Shown: piece after piece, positions 9,513 through 16,773 of the stretch
How positions within the stretch are numbered: the stretch's first letter is position 1
Layout of the letters: each line of letters starts with the position of its first letter
NCBI GenBank assembly: GCA_024399615.1
Contig: JAKSNQ010000003.1
Coordinates: 1 to 51,919, forward strand
Length of the DNA: 51,919 nucleotides
From: Paludibacteraceae bacterium
GTDB lineage: Bacteria; Bacteroidota; Bacteroidia; Bacteroidales; Paludibacteraceae
Reading direction: 5' to 3'
The notes under the pieces: generated by a model
What the model was told of the DNA's origin: nothing
Databases searched by the model: none
Seen by the model: the letters and a program-made list of their open reading frames with translations, nothing else
Translations under genes and position numbers: made by a program

Positions 9513-9851
9513 ATGAAAAACAAAGTATATTCGATTGTTAACATCCTTTTGGGAATGATCATTTCTTTTTTGGGCATAGGGTGCTCTACTCAGAAAAAGC
9601 TGGCCAAAGAGGGACAAAAATTTCAATCTAATGAAAAGATAGGTCACGAACCCAAACTGCTCGTCAAATATGGTGTTCCGGGAGCGACATATAGGGTATC
9701 TCCCATTCAGGAAAATGATACAGTAATCGGTATTCCTCAAGAGCGGATAGATAGTGTTTCCCAGATTAAACTCAAGTATGGTGTCCCACCTACTGCATTT
9801 AGGATTGAATCCATTGAGGAGACTGATTCTTTATCCACTGCAAAAGAATAA
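9513..9851 (+). CDS. Small lipoprotein of radical SAM/lipoprotein system, doubled KYGVP motif
   Basis: 112-residue predicted lipoprotein: hydrophobic signal ending at Cys24 (LGIGC). The mature part contains the same motif twice, LVKYGVPGATYRV at about 50-62 and LKYGVPPTAFRI at about 87-98, separated by a polar linker; the tail is acidic. From memory, Bacteroidales encode radical SAM-associated lipoproteins (curated families TIGR04133/TIGR04134) whose mature N-terminus carries a related MYGxP-A-Y/F motif before a regulatory-like beta domain. This protein appears to be a short form without that domain and with two motifs. It is 22 bp upstream of the radical SAM gene and is its likely substrate (inference). 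Confidence 0.75.
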   Translation: MKNKVYSIVNILLGMIISFLGIGCSTQKKLAKEGQKFQSNEKIGHEPKLLVKYGVPGATYRVSPIQENDTVIGIPQERIDSVSQIKLKYGVPPTAFRIESIEETDSLSTAKE

Positions 9852-9872
9852 TCTTTACCCAATTGGTTTGTC

Positions 9873-10946
9873 ATGAAACTGAAACTGCGTCTGGCTTTGG
9901 AATTGGAGCGTTGGCGACGTCATAACCTCAAGGAGTTGCATCCTCTCAAACAATTGTTTTGGGAATCCACGTTGCGATGCAATGTACATTGTCTGCATTG
10001 CGGAAGTGATTGTGTAGCTTCTGTGACGCAGCCTGATATGCCGATGGCTGATTTCCTCAAAGTGATTGACGAGGAAGTGCTGCCACATGTGGATCCTCAT
10101 CAGGTTATGATTGTCATATCGGGTGGCGAACCTACCATGCGTCGTGATCTTGAGACGATAGGTGAGGAATTACACAAAAGAGGGTTTCCGTGGGGAATGG
10201 TGACGAATGGCGTAGCTTTGACTGAGGAGCGTTTTCGCGCATTGCGCAAAGCGGGTATGCGCTCCATGACTGTGAGTTTGGATGGGTTGGAGGAAGAGCA
10301 TAACTGGATGCGCGGTTCGAAACATGCATTTGCTGGCGCCACTCGTGCCATTCGTTTGGCAGCAGCAGATAGGACGCTGGTATGGGATGTGGTAACTTGT
10401 GTGAATCGACGTAATATCCATCATCTCGATCAGATTCGTGATTATCTGTTATCTTTGGGATGCCATAATTGGCGCTTGTTTGGTATTGACCCGATGGGGC
10501 GAGCCAAAGATAATCCCGAACTGTTGCTGACGGATGCTGAGTTTCGACAATTACTTGATTATATTGCGCTGCAGCGTCAGGAGGGACGGGTTCATGCTTC
10601 CTATTCGTGTGAAGGCTTTTTGGCCGATTATGAAGGTGAAGTACGCGACCATTTGTATCATTGCGCAGCCGGCATCAGTGTAGCATCCATCTTAATTGAT
10701 GGAAACATATCGGCATGCACTTCGATTCGAGGTAAGTATTATCAGGGAAATATCTATCAAGACCATTTTTGGCAGGTTTGGGAAGACGGATTTCAGTCTT
10801 ATCGTCATCGTGAGTGGATGAAGGAGTTGGAGCCATGTAAGGATTGCAAGGCATGGCGTTTTTGCGAAGGAAATGGTATGCACCTGCGACGCGAAGACGG
10901 GTCGCTCATGCTATGTCATCTTCACCGAATACAAGGGGGGAAATAG
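9873..10946 (+). CDS. Radical SAM/SPASM enzyme partner of the upstream lipoprotein
   Basis: 357 residues. The radical SAM cluster motif C-x3-C-x2-C is Cys36, Cys40, Cys43 (RCNVHCLHC), followed by the SAM-contact motif SGGEPT. The C-terminal quarter holds a SPASM-type cysteine set (HCAAG, ACTS, CKDC, FCEG, LCHL), which binds additional iron-sulfur clusters. SPASM enzymes typically modify peptides and proteins or mature other enzymes. Its adjacent gene encodes a lipoprotein with a repeated KYGVP motif, so a post-translational change on that motif is plausible, but nothing here shows the chemistry. No transporter or peptidase of a bacteriocin pathway is adjacent. The pullulanase gene follows 76 bp later, possibly by read-through. 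Confidence 0.9.
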   Translation: MKLKLRLALELERWRRHNLKELHPLKQLFWESTLRCNVHCLHCGSDCVASVTQPDMPMADFLKVIDEEVLPHVDPHQVMIVISGGEPTMRRDLETIGEELHKRGFPWGMVTNGVALTEERFRALRKAGMRSMTVSLDGLEEEHNWMRGSKHAFAGATRAIRLAAADRTLVWDVVTCVNRRNIHHLDQIRDYLLSLGCHNWRLFGIDPMGRAKDNPELLLTDAEFRQLLDYIALQRQEGRVHASYSCEGFLADYEGEVRDHLYHCAAGISVASILIDGNISACTSIRGKYYQGNIYQDHFWQVWEDGFQSYRHREWMKELEPCKDCKAWRFCEGNGMHLRREDGSLMLCHLHRIQGGK

Positions 10947-11022
10947 TCCCGCAAGACTGTGACTACAAAAAAGAATCAGCAACGAATGTAACGATTTGGA
11001 AACAAAACAAAATTGAGATAAA

Positions 11023-13053
11023 ATGAAAAAACAAATTGCATGTATGGTATTATTGGCTACTTTGGTTAGCTGCTCAACCGAAAAACCTCAGTATGCATCC
11101 GTAGATGAGTATCCTTCTCCTAAGGGCTCGCTCAACGAGATGACGTATTCACCTAAGCAAACGCAGTTTCAGGTATGGAGTCCAAATGCTGAGGCGGTCT
11201 ATCTGAACCTTTACGCAGATGCTGTGTCGGCAGAGGCGTTGTCACGCACTCCGATGAAGCGCCAGAAAGATGGCACTTGGACTGTCAGCCTTGATGGCGA
11301 TCATCAGGGACAGTTCTACACTTTTTCCGTTACCGATAACAGTACGCAATGGCAACTGCAGGAAACTCCTGGTATCTTTGCCAAAGCCGTAGGAATTAAC
11401 GGCCGTCGAGGTGCTATTATTGACCTCCGCGCTACAGATCCAGAGGGTTGGGCTGAAGACAGACGACCTGCTTTTGCCGGGGCTCAGGATGCTATTATTT
11501 ATGAGATGCACCATCGCGATATGACCATTCATCCATCGGCAGGAGTGGCACATCCGGGGAAATTCCTTGCTTATACCGAGGAGGGAACGACTTCACCGGA
11601 AGGCCTGGCTACTGGTATTGATCACTTGAAAGAATTGGGTATCACCCACGTGCAGATTCTTCCCTCTTATGACTTCGGTTCTATCGATGAAAACGGGGCT
11701 TCTGATGAAGCTACGGTATTAGAGTCGGGTGCCGCTGCTGGTGGCTCTTACAATTGGGGTTACGATCCGTTGAACTATAATACTCCGGAAGGTTCGTATA
11801 GTACCGATCCAACCGATCCGGCTTGTCGTATTCGTGAAATGAAACAGATGATACAGGCTCTTCACAAGGCCGGCATTCGTGTCATCATGGATGTGGTTTA
11901 CAACCATACCTATGATGTAGCGGCATCCAATTTTACTAATACCTGCCCGGGATATTTCTATCGCACTACGCCCGAAGGAAATCTGGGCAACGCTTCCGGT
12001 TGTGGCAACGAAACGGCTTCAGATCGCCCTGTGATGCGCCAGTTTATTTTGGAATCCATTCGTTATTGGGTTGAGGAATATCATGTGGATGGTTTCCGCT
12101 TTGACTTGATGGGTATTCACGATGTGGAGACGATGAATGCTGTGCGCAAATATCTCGATGAAAAGGGTGAAAACCTCTTGTTATATGGTGAAGGTTGGAC
12201 GGCTGGCAGCACTCAGATTCCTGCTGAGCAATGTGCGGTGAAAGTGAACGTTCCATCCATGCCGGGCATTGGCGCCTTTTGCGATGACATGCGCGATGCG
12301 TTACGTGGACCGTTCTCTGATGATCATCAGGGCGCTTTCCTTGCTGGGCTGCCGGGCAACGAAGAGAGCATTCGTTTCGGTATAGCAGGTTGTATTGATC
12401 ATCCGGAGATAGAGGTGACCAAGGTTAATTATTCAAAGGCTGCATGGTGCGCTGAACCAACTCAGTGTTTGGCATACGTGAGTTGCCACGATGATATGAT
12501 GCTGACCGATCGCCTGATGGCCAGTGTTGATCTCAAACCGGGTGAATTGGAGCGTTTGGATAAACTGGCACAATCGGCGGTGTTGACTTCGCAAGGTATG
12601 GCATTCATTTGGTGTGGCGAAGAGATTGCGCGCAATAAAAAAGGTGTACATAATTCGTTCTGTAGTCCTGATTCCATCAATGCGATTGATTGGTCACTCA
12701 AGGCCAAGAACATAGATTTGTTCAATTATTACAAGGGGATGATTGCTTTGCGTAAAGCACACCCTGCGTTCCACATGGGGTCGGCTGATCTTGTTCGTGA
12801 GCATCTGCACTTCCTCGATACGCCTGATTGTGTAGTGGCTTATCGCATTACCGATGCACCTAACGATGAATGGAAGGATGTTATCGTGGTACTGAATGCT
12901 CTTCGTGAGGAATATCGATTCACTTTGCCTGCCGGCAGTTGGACGATTGCCGTGGGCGACGGACGTATTGCTAAAGAACCATTCACCATCACGGGTGATG
13001 GCTCTGCTCAAATAGATGTGCCGGCGCAATCCGCTTTAATTGTACATCAGTAA
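11023..13053 (+). CDS. pulA: Type I pullulanase lipoprotein (GH13)
   Basis: 676 residues. Lipoprotein signal to Cys17 (LVSC), then a carbohydrate-binding CBM48-like N-terminal domain (about 45-130) and a GH13 barrel. The type I pullulanase marker YNWGYDP is at about residues 244-250. Catalytic residues are visible: Asp361 (FRFDLM), Glu390 (YGEGW) and Asp490 (SCHDD). These enzymes hydrolyse alpha-1,6 branches in glycogen, amylopectin and pullulan. As a lipoprotein it should act at the membrane surface or in the periplasm. It stands apart from any susCD pair in the window. A 14-bp inverted repeat follows the gene. Confidence 0.94.
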   Translation: MKKQIACMVLLATLVSCSTEKPQYASVDEYPSPKGSLNEMTYSPKQTQFQVWSPNAEAVYLNLYADAVSAEALSRTPMKRQKDGTWTVSLDGDHQGQFYTFSVTDNSTQWQLQETPGIFAKAVGINGRRGAIIDLRATDPEGWAEDRRPAFAGAQDAIIYEMHHRDMTIHPSAGVAHPGKFLAYTEEGTTSPEGLATGIDHLKELGITHVQILPSYDFGSIDENGASDEATVLESGAAAGGSYNWGYDPLNYNTPEGSYSTDPTDPACRIREMKQMIQALHKAGIRVIMDVVYNHTYDVAASNFTNTCPGYFYRTTPEGNLGNASGCGNETASDRPVMRQFILESIRYWVEEYHVDGFRFDLMGIHDVETMNAVRKYLDEKGENLLLYGEGWTAGSTQIPAEQCAVKVNVPSMPGIGAFCDDMRDALRGPFSDDHQGAFLAGLPGNEESIRFGIAGCIDHPEIEVTKVNYSKAAWCAEPTQCLAYVSCHDDMMLTDRLMASVDLKPGELERLDKLAQSAVLTSQGMAFIWCGEEIARNKKGVHNSFCSPDSINAIDWSLKAKNIDLFNYYKGMIALRKAHPAFHMGSADLVREHLHFLDTPDCVVAYRITDAPNDEWKDVIVVLNALREEYRFTLPAGSWTIAVGDGRIAKEPFTITGDGSAQIDVPAQSALIVHQ

Positions 13054-13148
13054 TCCTCATCCATATTTTTGCAACTTGCATCTGTGATTGGGTTGTTTCG
13101 CAAAGCCTGATTTATTGACTCGGGTGATACAATAACTTCACAGAACGA

Positions 13149-13190
13149 AGAACTCAGGAACCGCATCTTTGATGTTGGTTCCTGAGTTCT
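13149..13190 (+). terminator. Hairpin after pullulanase gene
   Basis: Perfect 14-bp stem: AGAACTCAGGAACC (13149-13162) with GGTTCCTGAGTTCT (13177-13190), 14-nt loop. No proper T-run follows, so it may be a weak terminator or an mRNA-stabilising end. Confidence 0.6.
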
Positions 13191-13208
13191 GTTAAACGGA
13201 ATGGTTCT

Positions 13209-13464
13209 TTAACTTATTTGTTAATTTTTTAACTTATTTGTTAATTTTTGTGGACGTTCGGGTTTGTTTTTTACCCCCTTCCATATCATCTTTCCTCTGT
13301 TTTGTGGCTGTTTATTTGGTATTTTTGCCGTGATTCTGTGCCGATTACTTGCTATTTCCCCTTATTCTCCCCTAAGACTCCCCTGGGAGATCCCTAAGGT
13401 AGTTAGCAGAGCTCTAGCAAACCTCCAGCAAAGCTCTAGCAAACCTTGTAACATTTTTGTTAAC
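13209..13464 (+). repeat. Dispersed intergenic repeat, copy 1 (palindrome-bounded, 11-bp units)
   Basis: The 440-bp stretch without a gene between pullulanase and the DUF456 gene is mostly this element. Left boundary: TTAACTTATTTGTTAA twice in tandem (13209-13224, 13229-13244). Right boundary: GTAACATTTTTGTTAAC (13448-13464). Just inside the right end are four tandem 11-bp units of the form YAGCAAASCTC (13404-13414, 13415-13425, 13426-13436, 13437-13447), preceded by CCCTAAG-rich sequence. A second copy with the same order of parts lies at 33641-33853. I see no convincing coding sequence inside. Confidence 0.75.
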
Positions 13465-13493
13465 TCGTTAGAACGATATTGACTGAAGGCGCA

Positions 13494-13970
13494 CTATAGT
13501 AGTTCTGCTAAAAAATAGTAGGTCATAAGGCCGGAGCAGGTGAGTTTGAGGACTGTACCGAAAATGAGTCCTAAAAAAGCGCCGAAACCGGATTTTATGG
13601 CGGCCCAACCATTGGCGCCTCCTAAAAGTTCGAAAACGACGGCACCTGCAAACGGAAGTAGAACTACGTTCCATGGACCGGTGAAAAGTCCAATCAGTAG
13701 TCCGATGGTGGCACCCCATACGGCGCGTTTGGAACCGCCGGTACGTTTGGTAAACCATGCCGGAGCAAAGGTGTCGATGAGTGTTACAACCGCGGTGACA
13801 ATACCCCAGATAATCAGGAATCGCCATGAAAAAGGAGTAGGATCGGTTAGTTGCAAGCACCATAAGCCGGCGTACGACAAGGGTACACCTGGCAAAGCAG
13901 GCACCACACAACCGATGATGCCTACTGCCATGAAGATGGCTCCTGTTATAATCAGAAAAATGTCGATCAA
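13494..13970 (-). CDS. DUF456-type small membrane protein
   Basis: 158-residue integral membrane protein with about four hydrophobic segments and the family look of DUF456 proteins: an N-terminal GCVVPALPGVP segment, a central RTGGSKRAVWGATIG loop and a glycine-rich C-terminal membrane region. No enzymatic motif is seen. The predicted start is TTG and overlaps the stop of the GH30 gene (TTGA), suggesting translational coupling; an internal ATG at codon 14 is an alternative. Function is unknown, and its linkage to a glycoside hydrolase may be only transcriptional. Confidence 0.8.
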   Translation of the reverse strand: MIDIFLIITGAIFMAVGIIGCVVPALPGVPLSYAGLWCLQLTDPTPFSWRFLIIWGIVTAVVTLIDTFAPAWFTKRTGGSKRAVWGATIGLLIGLFTGPWNVVLLPFAGAVVFELLGGANGWAAIKSGFGAFLGLIFGTVLKLTCSGLMTYYFLAELL

Positions 13971-15586
13971 AGCGCTACAAAAATAGTCTGTACGGAGTTG
14001 GCTGGTGCTGTTACGTCAGCCACATATTCGCCTATCTGCAAGTTAAAAGTGATGGCATCTTTAGCGGTGTTGAGCATATTGATGGCATACGAACCATCCG
14101 CTTTTTGTACTGCGCAGATATGCAGGTTCTCGTGATTGGACTCGCTGATACCCAAGACTACATCGCCTGGACGCATTGAAAGGCTGAACTGCTTGAGCGC
14201 ATAGTAATAAGGTGTGAAGTAAGTGATGCCCTGTTGGTAATCAATCATGACAGGTGCTGCTGCAAAATTGCTGACGTGGTTAGGACCACCTATCGAGTCC
14301 AGCACGATGTTCCAATCGATGAAACCGGTCATCCAGTGGTTCATACCATCGATGATATAGCTGGCATAACGATGCACCGCTGAGTAGGCGGGGTGCAGTT
14401 CTGGCCAGAAGGGAGTTGAGTAGGCCCAATCGGTAGCCTCGTTATTCCACCAGAAACTGTCGTTGTTGAACCAGCCGGACTCGGTGAATCCTACTGGATC
14501 AGTCACACCGGGCCATGCTGGGCAGCCAAGGTTGTCGATACAACCCTCGGTGTGAAGGAGTGACTTTTCCGGGTACAATGCATGGATTGAATCGAGCACG
14601 TTGGGGAAACAACTGAAGGTGCTGCCATACCAATGCAAAGCCATACCATGGGTATAGTTGTTGGCTTGCTCATCGCCATAGATTGCTGCTGTGTAGGGAC
14701 CCATCTCGAAAGTGTTCTGATCGAAGCCCAAAATCTTGACATTGTCAAATCCACGAGCATGTAGTGTAGGACCCAGATATTTGCCGATGAAATCGGCCTC
14801 TACTGCAGGTGGAAAATCCATGCTCTCCCATCCACCGTCGTTGCCCATCGGTTCATTTACTGGAGTAAGGGCCCAGCATTCGATACCCTCTTGGCGATAC
14901 GCTTCAAGAAAGCGAACCAAGTAGTCGGCATAGGTCTGGTAGTACTCAGGAAGGAGTGCGCCACCACGGCTTACACCATTCTCGCGCTCGTAGTATTTGT
15001 GGTTATCTTTCATCCATGCTGGTGCCGTCCAGGTGTTGGCTACGATACGGTAAGTTTGATCGGTTTGTGCCTGCTTGATAGCATACACATCTTTCATGAG
15101 ATGATAGAGATCGTAGTGCTCATCTACTACCTGTGGATAGAGGGCTTTGCTGAAACCTTCTTTATCGCGGTCAAGAGTGAATGAGGCGAGTTCTACGTCG
15201 TTCTCTGCTTCGGCTAACGAGTACTTGCCCTCAACCGAGAAGTCGCTTGCGCCTATCTGGGTACGGACCATAGAAAAGTTGGCTCCTTCTTCGGAAAAGA
15301 GTTCGTGGAGAATAGCCTTGCGTTCTGCTGGATCGATGCTGGCCAGAACGAAAGCGGACGACTCGGTTAGAGATCCGCCGAAACCCTCGATGGTCTGACG
15401 CTTTTCATTTGGGTTAACCACAATGGCATCCGTTACGCTTGCCTTGCGGAACGAAATGTTGTTTACGTTTTCGCACTTGTGCCCTGATTCGTCGGTGAGG
15501 AGGACACGTGATGATTGCACTTGGCTACATGCGCCCAGGCTTAAAAACATAGTCGCTAATGCCAAATAATGGATGGATGTTTTCAT
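13967..15586 (-). CDS. GH30-family glycoside hydrolase lipoprotein
   Basis: 539-residue lipoprotein (Cys20, LGAC) of glycoside hydrolase family 30. The GFGGSLTESSAF entry strand lies near residue 68. The acid/base is Glu245 (TPVNEPMG) and the nucleophile Glu347 (LLHTEG), both intact, and the small beta domain typical of GH30 forms the C-terminus. GH30 members include glucosylceramidases and endo-beta-1,6-glucanases. It is one of three GH30 genes in the window but stands outside the susCD locus, downstream of an AraC-type gene on the same strand. A 12-bp palindrome lies 21 bp before the start codon. Confidence 0.93.
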   Translation of the reverse strand: MKTSIHYLALATMFLSLGACSQVQSSRVLLTDESGHKCENVNNISFRKASVTDAIVVNPNEKRQTIEGFGGSLTESSAFVLASIDPAERKAILHELFSEEGANFSMVRTQIGASDFSVEGKYSLAEAENDVELASFTLDRDKEGFSKALYPQVVDEHYDLYHLMKDVYAIKQAQTDQTYRIVANTWTAPAWMKDNHKYYERENGVSRGGALLPEYYQTYADYLVRFLEAYRQEGIECWALTPVNEPMGNDGGWESMDFPPAVEADFIGKYLGPTLHARGFDNVKILGFDQNTFEMGPYTAAIYGDEQANNYTHGMALHWYGSTFSCFPNVLDSIHALYPEKSLLHTEGCIDNLGCPAWPGVTDPVGFTESGWFNNDSFWWNNEATDWAYSTPFWPELHPAYSAVHRYASYIIDGMNHWMTGFIDWNIVLDSIGGPNHVSNFAAAPVMIDYQQGITYFTPYYYALKQFSLSMRPGDVVLGISESNHENLHICAVQKADGSYAINMLNTAKDAITFNLQIGEYVADVTAPANSVQTIFVAL

Positions 15587-15606
15587 TATTTGATAAAATT
15601 TATTAT

Positions 15607-15618
15607 TTTACATGTAAA
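15607..15618. promoter_or_regulatory. Perfect palindrome upstream of the GH30 gene (candidate operator)
   Basis: TTTACATGTAAA is its own reverse complement and lies 21 bp before the GH30 start, in the 105-bp gap downstream of the AraC-type gene. Binding by any particular protein is inference. Confidence 0.35.
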
Positions 15619-15691
15619 TAGGGTACATTGATGACAGCGATAAGCAGTAGCTCCAGCGCTCCCTGGTAGTGAAGAGTTTGTAGCACATCAC

Positions 15692-16537
15692 TTAACTATT
15701 GCGATACGCCTTAGGCGTAAGACCTACGTGTGTTTTGAAAAAACGATTGAAAAAAGCCACATTATCAAAGCCCAATGACAAGGCAATTTCCTTTACTTGC
15801 TGATTGGATATCTTCAGCTGCGCCTTTGCATCGGTGATGATGGCATCCACAATCAGTTCGCTGGCCGGTTTGCCTGAGACCGCTTTGATGGTGGAGCATA
15901 AATGTGGCAGCGTGAGGCGCATGGCCTCTGCGTAGTCAGAAACGTGATGCCACTCATGATAGTGCTTAATCACAAGAGAACTATACTCTTGTAGAATCTC
16001 GGTACGGCGATCTTGTGGCAGGGTTGGCGCCTCGAAATGTTTTTTGACATACTCGATATACGTACTCTTAAAGAGCGAATAGAGCAGACCTACGTTTTGC
16101 TTAGTCAGCATCGATGGACGCGTGTTCTGCGCTTTCATAACCAACTCGTATGCCCCCTTGATTACCTCACCATGGCTCTCCTCGAAATGCAGCACCGGAC
16201 GGAAATAGTTCAACTGGGTCATGGTGCTGGGGGTTGAGTAGGCGTTTTTCTCGAGGAAACTATTGGAGAAAATCATGTAGTAGATTTGTGCATCCTCGGT
16301 AAACTCTTGTATGAGGAAGAAACTGCCGGGCTGCAAGAGGAGAAAGTCGCCGGCGTGAAAATGGTAGTCGGTAATGTCGATAGTCGCCTTGGCCGAACCG
16401 CGTAGTAAGTACGCATATACGCCGCACATGATTTTACATGGAAAGCGACCATACTCGTTGAGAATCTTTCCAGAGGCCTCGCCTACCAGATAATCGATGG
16501 GGCAATCCACCGCAGGTATTTGGTTGTTGTCTGACAT
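15692..16537 (-). CDS. AraC-family transcriptional regulator
   Basis: 281 residues: an N-terminal cupin-like sensing half (about 1-170) and a C-terminal AraC HTH pair (about 185-281), ending with the family signature VKEIALSLGFDNVAFFNRFFKTHVGLTPKAYR. Regulators of this form usually bind a small ligand, often a sugar, and act on nearby genes. The next gene on the same strand, 105 bp downstream, is the GH30 lipoprotein, which makes it the obvious candidate target. Its own upstream region has a TATCTTTG box and an overlapping inverted repeat. Confidence 0.92.
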   Translation of the reverse strand: MSDNNQIPAVDCPIDYLVGEASGKILNEYGRFPCKIMCGVYAYLLRGSAKATIDITDYHFHAGDFLLLQPGSFFLIQEFTEDAQIYYMIFSNSFLEKNAYSTPSTMTQLNYFRPVLHFEESHGEVIKGAYELVMKAQNTRPSMLTKQNVGLLYSLFKSTYIEYVKKHFEAPTLPQDRRTEILQEYSSLVIKHYHEWHHVSDYAEAMRLTLPHLCSTIKAVSGKPASELIVDAIITDAKAQLKISNQQVKEIALSLGFDNVAFFNRFFKTHVGLTPKAYRNS

Positions 16538-16633
16538 AATATAGGGGGTGATGAGGTGATTGTATTAGTTTATATAGGGGGTATATTGGCTCTCCGCATG
16601 TGAGAATTTCCCTATGGTGGTTGTATTCGTGTG

Positions 16634-16674
16634 CAAAGATATAAAAAAAAACTGACAAAACCACACTTTTGTCA
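16634..16674 (-). promoter_or_regulatory. araC-type promoter -7 box with inverted repeat
   Basis: TATCTTTG on the minus strand (16634-16641), 97 nt before the regulator start. The -33 region is not a clean TTTG but is occupied by an inverted repeat TGACAAAA (16653-16660) / TTTTGTCA (16667-16674), which could be an autoregulatory operator. Confidence 0.5.
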
Positions 16675-16773
16675 AAAAAAATGTCTTTTTTACTAAAAAA
16701 TAGGTAAAATTTTAAGATTTCTATTAAAATAAGCAACAAACAATCATATTTTATTCCTTTTTTCGCTTTTTGT

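Noticed and set aside
9873..10946. Coenzyme or heme-synthesis radical SAM enzyme
   Set aside because: The SPASM-type cysteine set and the adjacent lipoprotein fit a peptide or protein-modifying enzyme better, and no cofactor-pathway gene is nearby.
13209..13464. Invertible promoter segment bounded by the palindromes
   Set aside because: The bounding palindromes could in principle support inversion, but no site-specific recombinase is near and no clean promoter was found inside either copy, so I keep it only as a repeat.
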